In this document: one piece after another, positions 46,295-57,780 of the stretch | Numbering within the stretch: the stretch's first letter is position 1 | How the letters are laid out: every line of letters begins with the position of its first letter | DNA from: Diorhabda sublineata | Lineage: Eukaryota > Arthropoda > Insecta > Coleoptera > Chrysomelidae | Direction of reading: 5' to 3' | Length of the DNA stretch: 64,000 nt | NCBI RefSeq assembly: GCF_026230105.1 | Contig: NC_079478.1 | Location: 16,445,653 to 16,509,652 of the forward strand | Notes under the pieces: model-generated | The model's input: the letters and a program-made list of their open reading frames with translations, nothing else | Databases searched by the model: none | What the model was told of the DNA's origin: nothing | Made by a program: the position numbers and the translations under genes

Positions 46295-46950
46295 TTGTTG
46301 GTTAAATTTGGTAGGATAAAGAGGAGAGTTTGTTGGAGTGGGCCCTGGTATAGGAATTGCTCCTCTTCAGGGTTGGAGTTGTGTGGGGTTGTGTTTGTCG
46401 TTTGTCCTCTGGAGAGGAAAAGCGGAGATTTTGGCTAGAAGAAAGCGAAAGGGAGCTTGCAAGCAAAAACGGATTTTCTCTATACTTTATTTGGAAAGAG
46501 CGTAGAGTAATAAATGCTCATCATAAATGCAAAACCTTGAAATCTTTAGTACGGTACTTCACGTCCAAAATTTGGAATATTTTAATATGCCAATGATAAA
46601 TAAGTAACTGGGCAGAGATATATTTTCCCCATAATTGAACGTACTAAAATGAAAAATAGATAATCCGAATGGCCATCTTTTTCTTTCCAAAATTGAAGGA
46701 TATCTTTATTTCTTTCTCTATTTTAATACTTTCACATCAAACTCTGAATCTCTCCAAAAGTAAGACACTTACCATCATAGCTGTTGCAATGAGTTATTTT
46801 TATTTAATTATTTACAAATACGAGTATATACATGTAAGTATGAAAAATAAAAATACAAAATATACTAAACTACACATTACTATATTATATACAACAGTCT
46901 ACAAATATTTCCTGTAACATATTTAAAGTATGTACATATTTGCAATATAT
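46295..46950. other. No gene recognised
   Basis: AT-rich intronic DNA; open frames 46357-46596 and 46669-46917 (+) have no recognisable motif. Confidence 0.4.
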
Positions 46951-46959
46951 GTATTCTAT

Positions 46960-47890
46960 TCCGAAGAATTAGTGGATGAATTGTTTAAATTAATCATGAG
47001 AGGTTCAACAGTTTGATCAATAATGTTGTCTAATTCCCACATTTTTTCTTCCTGTTTGATAACATGCTGAATGCGTTTTTGTCAGTTTACAGCAGTAACG
47101 TATTTAAAGCTTCGTTTAGTAATATTCTAACGTCCTTTAATTTAAATGTTGTGTTTTCCGAGCTACTCCGCCTTTAACTTGGGCCCATATCAATTCGATC
47201 ACAGTGATAGGCAGGAAGATGAATAATAGTAATTTGGTGATTTCTTGCCACTTCATCAATATTATATTTCTTGTGGGGATTTTTATTTATTTTGACAATT
47301 GACAAAAGGTCGTTTTTCACCAAGTCATTGTTGAATGTAATATTTTTTTGTATTACCCAGTTAATAATGTCTTGTTTTCTCCATGATGTCGTAGGTAGAC
47401 TTTCAAATTGTCTCGAGTGGTAACTGGCGTTGTCAAGAACAATTACAGATCCGGCTGGAATAAGATTTGTTACTATTAATCGTCTGCCTTTCCCTGATGG
47501 AGATCTCAATCCTGTTTATAGTCCCTCCAAGAAAACTTGTCTAAAATTGTTAACCGTCTTATTTTGCAATATTTTTCAGTGTGCCCCTCGTTAACCCAAG
47601 TCTTGTACAAATAAAAAATAGTTTTTCCTTCCTCCCGGAGTTTTTTAATCGTCCGTAAATAAGACCTTCTCCAACACACGACTAGACCTGTCATCTTCGA
47701 ACACATACTGTTAGATCTTCCAGACTCACTGAAGGGTACTGATATTTTAATGCACCATATACAGTTAAAGCCATGGCTTTCTCGTTAACAGAGAGTGCGT
47801 ATGTCTTCACTTTATGTATTGGAGTATAGTTTTCGAAGGTCGACATATTGAAAATTCACTAAAGTTTTGTAAACGTTTCTGTGACAAACA
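46960..47890 (-). mobile_element. Tc1/mariner-like (IS630-type) transposase relic, minus strand
   Basis: The minus strand reads IFYLYKTWVNEGHTEKYCK (47640-47580), where relatives have L-D-E-T-W-V-N-E-G-H. The first catalytic Asp has become Tyr and the Glu has become Lys. Then come SPSGKGRRLIVTNLIPAGSV, VLDNASYHSRQFESLPTTSW (second Asp kept), RKQDIINWVIQKNITFNNDL and HLPAYHC. In a shifted frame a run E-L-I-W-A-Q-V-K-G-G-V-A follows, which normally comes after N-P-I. A few codons are deleted at that frameshift. This is a distinct family from the mariners above, common in insects, and is dead here. Confidence 0.8.
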
Positions 47891-48394
47891 GTGCGCTAGA
47901 AATGCAGTTGTGTACTGGGAATTTTCTTTTATAGGACTTTTTCTTAAACTGGAACTTATCAATAACCATTTAATATATATTTAATATTTCAATGTTTTAT
48001 TACCATCTTGCAAAATTTACCTAATTATCGTTTTCCCCAGGAAATATTTTACAAATCGTTTTCAAATTAACCTGTCTGGTATAGGTATATACTATAAAGG
48101 AAGTGAAATATTCACCTGTCAACATCATTCCTTTCTTAAAATACCCCAAAGGAATTGTTTTGGCCGATAACTAAATATAGTTGGAAATTTGAACTTGATG
48201 CAATAAATTTCTTAGAAAATAAATGTTGGATTCATTTGCTAAGGTTAAATAATGAATTGTTCTTAAATGTGACTACGGCTATCGTGGCCAGGAAAGGGAT
48301 TGATTTATTACTCTACACTCTTTCCGAATGGAGTATAATTGAGTGTTTTTTTTATTTTTGAAAAGTTTTTTTATTTTTTGGTTTTTTGAAAAAG

Positions 48395-48615
48395 TTTCCT
48401 TTACAATTGGTAATCCATTTTTAATAAAAAACTCATATACTGCACGAGACTCCCTCTCTGTTATTTTGTACCGATTTTGCCAAATCTTTTTTGCCCAAAT
48501 TATAATTTTGTCATTATCGATTTGTGTATCAATAAAGTATTGCTTTTTGGAAAAAATACTATTGAAGACAAAACTTGACTTGATGAAAATTTGTTGCGTT
48601 CAAACATCCTTCAAC
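48395..48615. repeat. Modular dispersed repeat, order A-B
   Basis: Module A (48403-48495) and module B (48531-48612) of the repeat described at 45245-45690 appear here in the opposite order, with good identity. The minus-strand reading of A, KKIWQNRYKITERESRAVY, followed by EFFIKNGLPIV, is open and protein-like. The protein is not recognised. Confidence 0.6.
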
Positions 48616-48619
48616 AACT

Positions 48620-49910
48620 TGCAAGCAATTTTTTGGTTTTTTGAAAACAATTTTTTTTGTTTACTTCAATATTTAAAAGGAGGTTGGCGGGTACAGCTGC
48701 GGCTGCGGCTGCTCAATTCCCTTTTGTCGGCCATTTGGCTGGAAAACCGGTTCACCAAGTTGCAGACTAATCGTGTTATAAAAATGGTATTGAAAAACAG
48801 TATGATCTCTATAATATTTGTAACACCCTTGAAGAGAACTATATTAATAATAATATTAAATTTGATCAAAAAAGATTTTTTTTAATCTAACCTACGAAAT
48901 TTTCAGCCTACCTGCTAGAGGGAAAGATGTTATTGAATGCATTCCTTATAATTAAAGAACAATAATAATTCAGACATATTGTCGTTCACAGTTCAATATA
49001 TTGATGCCTGAATAGCTAAAATTGAAGGAAATCTTGGAAAATAGATAAATATTTTTTTCATAGAGCTTGAAACATTTTGTCTATCAACGGTTTTGAACGT
49101 ACATTGAGTAATTTCTTTTTTAAACCCAAAAACTTTAAATCGGCGATAATAATGTTTTCTTCGGGGAAGATAGCATATAATTTATCAATATTTCTCTCCA
49201 ATAAAATCAAAAAAATTGGAAACTGACTTTAATTAATGATTTTCCCTTACAATTTTCCCATCAATTTATAAGCATCAAATATCAGAATATCTATCATTTT
49301 CCTGTCTGGTGAGAAATTTTTTGCTTATAATTTACATTTTATTATGATGAAATGCTCTTCAGTAATTGATCGCAATCCTTCCCTTAACTGAAGTGTAAAT
49401 CCATGTTAATGACAACTGCTTGGCTAAATGAAGGCCTCAAGTGGGCCATTAAAGGAAAATGTCAGGTGCTTTCATTCATTACCCATCATTTTCATACTTC
49501 TAAACTTATAGTACGGTAGCTTTTAAATAAATTTCTTCTTATATTGGATGGACTTGGTTACTTTTTAACGGAGAGTCAATTAATAATATATTTATTTCCT
49601 CCTATCAATTTATATATTAATTATTTAACAGATTTTGTCCAATTAATTATAATTTTAAACAAACAATATGAGTTATGATTCGCTACTATAACTCACTATA
49701 ATTTATCTGAATTTATTCTCGGAATTATTTACGAACCCAATACCAGGGTAGCTCAGTAATTTCGAACAAGCTGATTAGCCCAACGAAAACACTCCATTGT
49801 TGTATATTAGGGGAGTATTTTCACCTTTATAACTTTGACATGTTTAGGTTAATATCTAATTATTGTAGCTTTTGTACTAACAAAGGTCAAGTCACATATA
49901 GTAACAAATG
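48620..49910. other. No gene recognised
   Basis: AT-rich intronic DNA. A small GC-rich patch (GCGGCTGCGGCTGCTCAATT) near 48700 has no counterpart in the window. Confidence 0.4.
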
Positions 49911-49914
49911 TATA

Positions 49915-50094
49915 CAGGGTCCGCCCACGACGAGATAAAACTATCTGTATATGGCAAAATAGTTATAGTAAAATCATGAAAATTTCTACGTTTGGGTTTT
50001 CGGATACGATCTTTTCTATAAATTATTTTCAAAGATGGCCGACTTCCGGTTCTACCGGAAGTCGACTGTAACTTTGCTATTTTAAACTACCCTG
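49915..50094. repeat. MITE-like element of about 180 bp
   Basis: TA flanks both sides (49913-49914 and 50095-50096). The ends are CAGGGT and ACCCTG, the usual terminal hexanucleotide of Tc1/mariner-type MITEs. The interior has ACGAGATAAAACTATCTGTA and a perfect 11-bp hairpin (50040-50064, CGACTTCCGGT / ACCGGAAGTCG). No coding capacity. The terminal repeat match is only six bases, so the boundaries are provisional. Confidence 0.5.
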
Positions 50095-50412
50095 TATATT
50101 AATACATTTTTAAAATCTACGTAAAATTTTAGTATACTTTTGTCTAAAAACTTTTTCGAAAAATACAAACTTTTTGAGTTATTAATTTTTTTTGGAAAAA
50201 ATTTGACCATTGCAGACCCTTATAAATTATTTTTTACGAAGATATAAAATTAGTTTCTGTTCGCTTGTTACGAGCAAGGTCAGACGTATTCGAATCTATG
50301 TTGACAAATGTTCATTTTATACAGGGGTTTTTATATTATTATTGTATTTTTTAACAAGTTTTAATTTTTTATGTATACTTTTAGTAGGCTCTGTAATAAA
50401 TGACATAGCATT

Positions 50413-50870
50413 ATGTTGACGGAAGTAGTAAGTCCGTCAAATTTTTCATTTAATGTTTGGGCTTGGATGAGTATCAATGGACCTGGCGTTTCTTGGAGAA
50501 TTTGTGCAAGGTTCAACTCTCAAGTTTACCTTAATATTTTAGACAATATTATGTTGCCATTAGTAAATCAAACTTATGGTGAAAACAATAATTGTCCTGT
50601 TCACACCGCATAATTTAACAATGGTTTCGACAAAACAATATTGAAACTTTGCCGTAGCCTGCATAAAGTCCTGATATAAATCCCATTAAAAATTTATGGT
50701 GGCTGCTGAAAAAAATTCCCGTACTAGAAATCAAGAAGAGCTATGGGGAGCCATTGAAATAGCATGGAAAGACCCAGATTTAAATGAAATTTAATTCATT
50801 CCGTGCCAAGAATATTAGTTATTGCGAAAAATGGATCTCTAATTAATTACTAACAAATTTTCGAATTCAA
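50413..50870 (+). mobile_element. Tc1-type transposase relic
   Basis: The plus strand reads FNVWAWMSINGPGVSWRICA, RFNSQVYLNILDNIMLPLVN, QTYGENNNCPVHTA, and in another frame SPDINPIKNLWWLLKK and an R-N-Q-E-E-L-W-x-A-I-E stretch. Tc1 enzymes have Q-Q-D-N-x-P-x-H at the second catalytic position; here the Asp reads Asn. They have N-P-I-E-N-L-W at the third; here the Glu reads Lys. Both visible catalytic residues are therefore lost. The 5' third is absent. Confidence 0.75.
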
Positions 50871-51399
50871 TTATTTATTGTCAAATATTTTGAAGATTTG
50901 TTATGTTATCTAGTGTTTTATCATCAATATAAGTATTAGTGTAATAAATTTTTTTGTAAATACTTACCTGATAACTTGGTGAATATTGGTGAATGTGGCA
51001 ACAAATATCAATTAAATTTATACAGCTAAAAAATTGCAAATATGTATAATAAGACTTGTATGTTTGAGATCATAAGTTTTATTGGGTTTAACTCGATAGT
51101 TGTAGGTGACAATCGAATTAAATTACGCCTCGTTTTCGCGGTATTTCATCTACTACTTATTCCAAAGATTAATGATATTGTGTTTTAGTAATTTTATTAA
51201 TTCAATTTACAAAATGGAGCTATTCTCTATTGGGTGGTTGGTAAGTTTTCTACCTGTCGGCTGTGGTAAGGGGCGTTACCTCTAAGAACTACAGATCCTG
51301 GTTATATTCTTATGAGAATATCTGAAAACCATTCTTCTGCACACATTTCATCATAATAAATTCCAGTTTTTTCAAAAGACAAATGAATTTAAACTTCCT

Positions 51400-51780
51400 T
51401 TGACGATTCCCAATATGAGTAATATTAAGGAATTTCCCGTTTATATATGGGGCTTTTAAACTTGTATGTCCTTCAATCCGCCAGGTTTATTTGGTATAAT
51501 TTTTCTATCACCATCTTTGACATTTCTTTCAGATATTTTCTGTGACATTAAATTATATACTATTTGTCAATAAGTGCATTATTCCTATTTTTCTTTAAAT
51601 GCCCGTTCATCTCACGTAAAATACGTAATAAGACACGTCATGGTATTTTTTTTGGATCATTAGTTTGAAGGGAGAAAATAATTTTATCTACAATTGGTAA
51701 TCCTTTTTAATAAAAAATTCATGTACTCTTATTTTTAGTGCCAATTTTGCTTGCCAAATTTATTACAATTCTAATTATTT
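51400..51780. repeat. Modular dispersed repeat, order C-A
   Basis: Module C (TTTCCCGTTTATATATGGGG ... CATCTCACGTAAAATACGTA) is followed by a diverged module A (ACAATTGGTAATCCTTTTTA ... GCCAATTTTGCTTGCC). It is the most diverged of the three copies and has an insertion near 51550. Confidence 0.55.
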
Positions 51781-51949
51781 TCATTATTGATCCTTTTCCA
51801 ATTATTTTTAATATAGAAAACAAGAACAAAGTGTAAAAACAAATTTGAAACTTTTCATTAGCAGAGCTAATTCTGTTCCAATGGTTGTTGAATTGGAGGC
51901 CTTAATAAAGAAAATTGTATATATTTGTTCAACTTCAACAATCATATTT

Positions 51950-52165
51950 TACGAGACAATAAGTGGCACCCAGTATCTCCATATCTTACACCTCTATATT
52001 TTTTTGGAGTTATTCAAGCTCATAGATAAAATGTAACACCTACAAAAGCTGTTGGACCGAATTAGAGACGAAGTTAATAGAACTCATTCGGAAACTTCAT
52101 GTAATGTGCAAGAAGAATGTGCATGTAATTTTGCAGTTCGTCAACTGAAAATATTATCTGACTAA
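51950..52165 (+). mobile_element. Mariner-type transposase C-terminal relic (DD41D-like)
   Basis: The plus strand reads a S-I-S-P-Y-L-T-P-L-Y-F-F-L-E stretch (relatives: R-S-P-D-L-T-P-L-D-F-F-L-W-G). Next comes KLLDRIRDEVNRTHSE, then CNVQEECACNFAVRQL. The pattern matches the end of enzymes like the one at 23938-25014 and its TPLDFF relatives. Both Asp of the last motif are changed to Tyr. Upstream parts are not legible. Confidence 0.6.
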
Positions 52166-52169
52166 ATGA

Positions 52170-53380
52170 AATTATTTTTTCCATTTTCTATGTATAAGCA
52201 TTAGTCAGTTGAATGTATACTGCTGAATACATTATTCAAAGAACTTTCAAATGAAATATTAGAAGACCCACTCTTCAATATAAAAAAAATCAACGATTTA
52301 TTTTTTTTAATAAATTGTCCAGAAAATAATTAATTTGTTCCAAAAATTAGCTACGCACTGTATGCACTTAAATCCATTGAAAAAGATCAATCAATATGCA
52401 GACACTAGTTTTTGAAGGGCAGCTATCACTAAAAGAGTCATCTGACAGAATCATTGAAAAGACCCATCATAGTGAAGCAAACATTTACTTTTATAAGCTA
52501 CTTAACTATCGATTTACCGTTCCTCTCACTTTCCAAACAACGAGTACACAAATCGAGTTTGAGTGAATTAATGGACTGGAAAACGCCCAGATATTTTTAT
52601 TGAAGTGACAAGAACTCCTTGTTTTTTCATATTATCGTGTTCCGGTTCGACTGTTAAAGTAAAAGGGGTAGAAAATATCAGTTTGAGCAAATGATAGGGC
52701 ATGACCAACACTTTAATGGTTATAATGAAAGTTTATTTTAAGATTTTCTTCACCTTGACATTAGTAATTTGTCGTCATTGCGGTGTTTTTCACAGTTTTC
52801 ACGAAATTTCTTTGGTACTTCACATACTGAAACTAGCAAATATATTACCAAACATAGTTTCTATTGAGATGGACACACCGATATTCTAGCGTTTCTAGTA
52901 AGAGGAAACATCTGATTTACCCCACATATGACAAACGTAATTATTAAGTACGTTGAGGAACCACTTATCTATGCAATGAACTCTTTTCTTTAAGGCAAAA
53001 GATGAGTTTTAATGATTATACTAAAAATGAAATCGTCCACATCCACAAAACAAAGAAATAGATCATTAGAGACGTGAGATATTTCAAATATCACATATAT
53101 CACATAAAATACCCAGACATTGGATATTGAAAAAATAAATCACGAAATACATATGTATTGAATCAAAATAAAAGAAATAAAACCTGGCGCAAAGGTGATA
53201 GACAATGGATACATTGATTAACTAACATTATCAGTAAGAATATTGAAAAGTAAAAAAGAAGACCACTGATAAAAGTAGAGAAAAGGAAATGGAGGATATT
53301 AAAGTGATTAAACGGAAAATACAATATGAAAGAATAGAAAAAACGATAAAACGCAAACATAAAATTATTAAAATCACGAC
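52170..53380. other. No gene recognised
   Basis: AT-rich intronic DNA. The open frame at 52701-52889 (+) has no family motif. Confidence 0.4.
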
Positions 53381-53381
53381 G

Positions 53382-54012
53382 TGAATTCGTGCATCGAGCG
53401 CACGTGATTCGAGAGCACGTGATTCGAGAGCACGGTAATTCAGCGCACAGGTTATATAGGACGTTGAATCGAGCGCACATTTGCAGGTATAAAAACGGTA
53501 TCTTCAATCCCTGTATTTAGCTTGAAATATTTATTACCGCAAATAAAAGAACAAAAATTATAAAGAGTTAACAACAGAGTAACAAAGAGTTCATACTTTC
53601 TCATCAATGCGAGTATAATCATAGTCTTCAAACTTAACCTAACCTAACCTAGCGTAACCTAACCTAACTTAACCTAACCTAACCTAACCTAACCTAACCT
53701 AACCATTCTTAAATTAAAAGGCTTTTTTGTGGATATTTCAAAATACGCAATTTTCCAATTATTTTGAACCTAATACCAAAAATGCACTCATTCTTAGAAA
53801 AAATAATTCTATCAATTTTTGTTCAATATTTTATATAATATTGAACATTTGCTCATTTTGGAAAATCGTAGATGTTGCTGATAGTTTTTGGTTTTGTCTT
53901 AATGATAATAATTATTCAAAAGTTCGTATGTTTGCTCATCTCTAGGACTTCACTTCAACAGATCAAATTTTCTTGTGCGCTCGTCGAACGATCTTTCGGA
54001 TTCGACACAGGT
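53382..54012 (-). repeat. Composite repeat with TTAGG core, copy B (inverted)
   Basis: The reverse complement of this segment follows copy A (12471-13180) over its whole length. It begins GTGTCGAATCCGAAAGATCG, continues GAGCGCACAAGAAAATTT, then the AT-rich arm, the TTAGG core, GGGATTGAAGATACCGT and the tandem CACGTGCTCTCGAAT-like 16-mers. It is shorter mainly because its array has fewer units. Copies A and B are 41 kb apart and inverted. Confidence 0.75.
53633..53704 (-). repeat. CCTAA (TTAGG) array
   Basis: About 14 units of CCTAA on the plus strand, with two variants (CTTAA, AGCGTAA). This is the core of composite repeat copy B, about half the length of the array in copy A and without the CTAGG variant block. 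Confidence 0.9.
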
Positions 54013-54014
54013 AG

Positions 54015-54940
54015 TGTGCGCTAGATGCAAGAAATGTTTTCTAAATGTGCCTGTGTGCTCCTAACCCCACCCACGACTTGAAGGTGTCCACCAGATTACA
54101 GGTTCATGGTCGACTACAGGAAATAATACAGTTGTAGCTGTACCTGCCTACAACCTTTACCCATCTCCACCCTCCGAAAGCTGTTTGGTTCGAAAATCCA
54201 TCTTTACGCCGTAATCATTATCAAAATTAATTTCACGCACGTAAAAAGGCGGACCTTTTCCAAAAATCAACATCTATATCAACAAATATACTTGAATTTA
54301 ATCCATATCCTATATGAAAATGTTCCCATTCCAATCAAAAACTAACCAATGAGTGTCTCTCTCTCCTTCTACACTTCTCATATTATTAATAGATGTACTT
54401 CTAAATCGTGATTTCAAACATTTCATATTTTTATTTCGTTTGTTTATTTTTATTTATTACTTCCTGCTGTATATTTCGCGCATTCTTTTCAATATTCTTC
54501 TTGATAGTTCTTCTGTTACCCTCTTTAATAGTCTTCCTGATGGTTATAGTTCCTCGATATGCTGATTTTCCATTAATTTGTGTCCGCTATTATTTCTGCA
54601 GAAAGAATAATAAATAGTGACTAAGGAATTTATACTAACAATAATACTATACAATTTTTTTAAGCACGAAACAAAAACCTTAAGACTAATAATGAAAATT
54701 GAGAACATCAACTCAGATTTCATTAAAAATTAACAATAGCGAGATAAATCAAATTTAAGAAATATAGGGTAACATATCGCGAAGAGGATGTAGTAAATGT
54801 AGTAGTGCTGAAAGACAAAGAGAAAATAAGACGAGAAAATTTATATATTCTAATTAAAAAAAATACTAGAAAGCAAATAAATGACAAATAGCTGGAGTGA
54901 AACAAAAAAGTAGAGATTTTAACATCTAAATGAAACAACG
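54015..54940. other. No gene recognised; GC-richer patch at 54045-54245
   Basis: A 200-bp patch with higher GC than its surroundings (CCCCACCCACGACTTGAAGG; CATCTCCACCCTCCGAAAGC) has no convincing reading frame. The rest is AT-rich. Confidence 0.35.
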
Positions 54941-54944
54941 AAAA

Positions 54945-56480
54945 CTAGCAGGGCTTAGAATAGGTTTTAATACAAATGACAATCTATTAACCATAAAATT
55001 AAAATTGTAAAAACCAACCAAGTTCTACTATACATGGCACTCATTGATTTCTAAAACTCTTTTCACAGTATAGAACACTGTATCGTAGAAAACTCATTAC
55101 AGACTGGAAGGATCGACTATAAGTATAGTTTTTCCAATATCAATTGCAGAAGACAGTTATGCGAGGAACAATCAATATTTCATAAATACGCCTAAGCGGC
55201 CTAAGACATAAGACTACCGAAGTTCTAATGGGGTACAAAAAGGGCTCAGTTCACGTCTGGTACCCTGTTTAAATCAAACTTCCTGAGAGGCAGATACATT
55301 TTACTCGTCAATTTACGTTTTACAATTTAATATTCAGTTGTAGCAAGTTAACGAGGTGTTATAATGATTTTTATCTCAAGTTCCAAGTAGGACTACAATA
55401 AATGCATCTGTCTAAATAAAGGCGTATAATGCCGGCCAATTTATACTGATTCTGTTGCCTTTTAACGAATACTTTCTCGCATAAGATACACATATTTTTA
55501 AAAGTATTTATAAGAATAATAAATTTATAAAATAAGATATCTACGCCCATGGTAGATCAAACAAAATTGTCGGCAAATTTTTTTATAATCTGCGATTGAT
55601 ATTGAAAGAACTATTACGATTTAATAATAAATACATATGAAAAAAACACACTAACTATTAAACTAAGGGTACAAACAAAACCAATTAAGATATGCCGAAA
55701 AGATAAATAAGAAAATATTATTTTACCCAAACTGTTTAATCAAGAAACGAAAAGCGACATTTTCAAAGAATTTCTTTGAGGCCTGAATATAGACGAGAAA
55801 TAACTTAATCACCTGCTATTTCCGGAAGATATACTGTCAATAATAATTAAAAAATAGAAACTGCATGTCATGATTAAGAAATAAAACTATGAAGTAATAA
55901 AAATCAACAAGGAAAACTATAAATTACAGTGGGACGGATAGATCTAGAAGATGTAAAAAATCATATATTTAAGAAAAATAATAAAGCCGAATATTGAAAA
56001 TCAAATTGAAGAAATAAAACGAATAAGATTGACACAGGCCTCATTTGGAAATCTGTCATATAAAGTGATGAATAAAAAATAACTTCATTACCTGAAATTC
56101 AATATGTAATTCTGATATTCACATAAGGCTATTAAAACTGGAATTTTATAAAAGAAAACATCCATAGAATGGAGGAAACAATCAGATCCGTGGAAAGATG
56201 AATGTTAAATATCAAACTGGCAGACAACAAAAGAAATAGTTGGATCCATAACAAAATAAATTCACAGGATGTCTCTAGACACGTGGCAGAGTTAAAGTGG
56301 AAAACGACTGATGGAATAAGATAGTCATACGCTGGAGATCTAGAACCATATGAGGAAAAGAGGAAGAGCACAAATGTAATGCTTGAACAATTTGAAAAAG
56401 CTGACTAGGACCGAAATGGATGGGACTCTAACAAGATGGAGAAGTGTGGAGGAAGGAGAGAGATGTCTATGTCTAAAAAT
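54945..56480 (+). mobile_element. LINE (non-LTR) reverse transcriptase relic, plus strand
   Basis: The plus strand reads, with stops and frameshifts but in the expected order: AGLRIGFNTNDNLLTIK (pre-motif A: A-G-F-R-x-G-x-S-T-x-D-H-L), YMALIDF and NSFHSIEH (motif A: L-A-F-V-D-Y-E-K-A-F-D-S-I-E), a WGTKRAQFTSGTLF stretch (motif B: R-G-V-R-Q-G-D-x-I-S-P-K-L-F), NQIEEIKRIRLTQASFGNLS (about 55990-56055), and MEETIRSVER followed by MLNIKLADNKRNSWIHNKIN and VSRHVAELKW (thumb and C-terminus: M-E-R-A-M-L-G-I-x-L-x-D-R-I-R-N). The F-x-D-D box is not legible. This is a different LINE family from that at 34034. Confidence 0.75.
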
Positions 56481-56489
56481 GAACATATG

Positions 56490-57780
56490 AGGCTAATTAG
56501 GTAGATAGTTTACCACTAAGGGGCTCTTATAACGTTAGAAAAACCTGGGGCCAGAAAGGAGTATGGCGGATGCTTAACTAATTCGAATCCCAACTAAACT
56601 ATTGCGGCTATTGCATTAGCAGACCAGTGACTGCTTTCAGCAATCAAAAATACAGTTGGCATGACATCTTCTTGAACTGTTTCGGCAGCTGTCAACCTTT
56701 ATACTGTATATTTTGGCCTATACATTATAGTGATAGATCCATGACGCGTTCATTGTTACTAAAAAGTTTTTTCGTCTTGTCATACTGTGTCAAATATGAC
56801 TGCGAATGTCTTTTTGAGTTTGCTTGTGTATTTAGTTATAGTTCAGACAATTTTTTCAAGTTTCAAGTAATAGTCAAATGGAACTTTTTAACACTTTCAT
56901 GTGTAGTAGCGGTTGTGAATCGTCCACCAGCATGTTTTTCTGTAGTAGTTTGTCCACCAAATTAGAACTTATCTTCTCATTATGTCACCTACCTACCAAA
57001 TATGAATCTTCATTGCAGACAACTTTTTTAAAAGCAAGTATTTAATTACAACGCTGCTCGGCACGATTCATTTTAATTCTGAGATGTGACTCTCTCGAAT
57101 TCGTGTTTCCACTGTAGACACGCTGCAACAGTTTCTAGCGTAAGACTTGATTTATAAGTGGATCGGGGCAAAACCTCAATCAATAATATTGCGGTCCTGA
57201 ATTAGTTATTTTGAAGATTGTTTATATTTCTCCCATATGGCTATGTGGATAAACATAATCCATAATATTAAGAGATAAATAATATTTTTTCCCTTGGAAA
57301 TTTCCGACTAGACTGACTACCCCTGACAAGAAGTGTCACATGACTTGCGAACTTGTTGCAATAAACAATGAAAGTATGTTACTAAGAAGATACTTACATC
57401 TAATATCACAAATTTCTACACGATTTGAGTTTTTGTTTGAGACCATATGGAAGCAATCCTATGTGAAAATGTGTAGAATATAATGTGATGAAGTTCCTGA
57501 TGGTTCATGTATAAACTTTACTATGAAGACAAGATTATATTACTCATTTCAATTATATTGCAGGAATACCACTAACAACATGAATTTTATATCCCTAACG
57601 TGAATTTTGAAAATTCAAATTATATAGTCACGAATGCTTTATGATGAAATAAATAAATAACCTATAGTCATAAAGTTACTTTTCAATGTAATCCTTCCAG
57701 CGTTTGATGACTACAATTTGTAAATCTAGTGAACTTCTTATCTATTTATTCCCATTGTATCAAGATTTTTTTTGTTACAG
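56490..57780. other. 3' part of last intron; no gene recognised
   Basis: AT-rich DNA. The 112-codon frame at 56627-56965 (+), rich in Phe, Ser and Cys, has no family motif and is probably chance. It ends with a long polypyrimidine tract and TTACAG at 57775-57780. Confidence 0.45.

Larger units (their letters stand above)
43709..57780 (+). other. NCS gene intron, about 14.1 kb
   Basis: Phase 0, between the EF3 exon and the last exon, with donor GTGAGT and acceptor TTTTTTTTGTTACAG. Contents are listed separately. Stretches with nothing recognisable are 43709-45240, 46290-46950, 48620-49910, 50870-51400, 52170-53380, 54015-54940 and 56490-57780. Confidence 0.85.

Noticed and set aside
48343..48885. 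180-codon open frame (+), the longest non-transposase frame after the DD41D element
   Set aside because: It crosses the modular repeat and is very rich in Phe, Leu, Ile and Asn, as expected from T-rich DNA. No domain is recognisable, and the minus-strand reading of the same DNA looks more protein-like.
56627..56965. 112-codon open frame (+) near the last NCS exon, as a possible alternative exon
   Set aside because: No EF-hand or other family motif, composition typical of chance frames, and no evident splice sites matching the phase-0 pattern.
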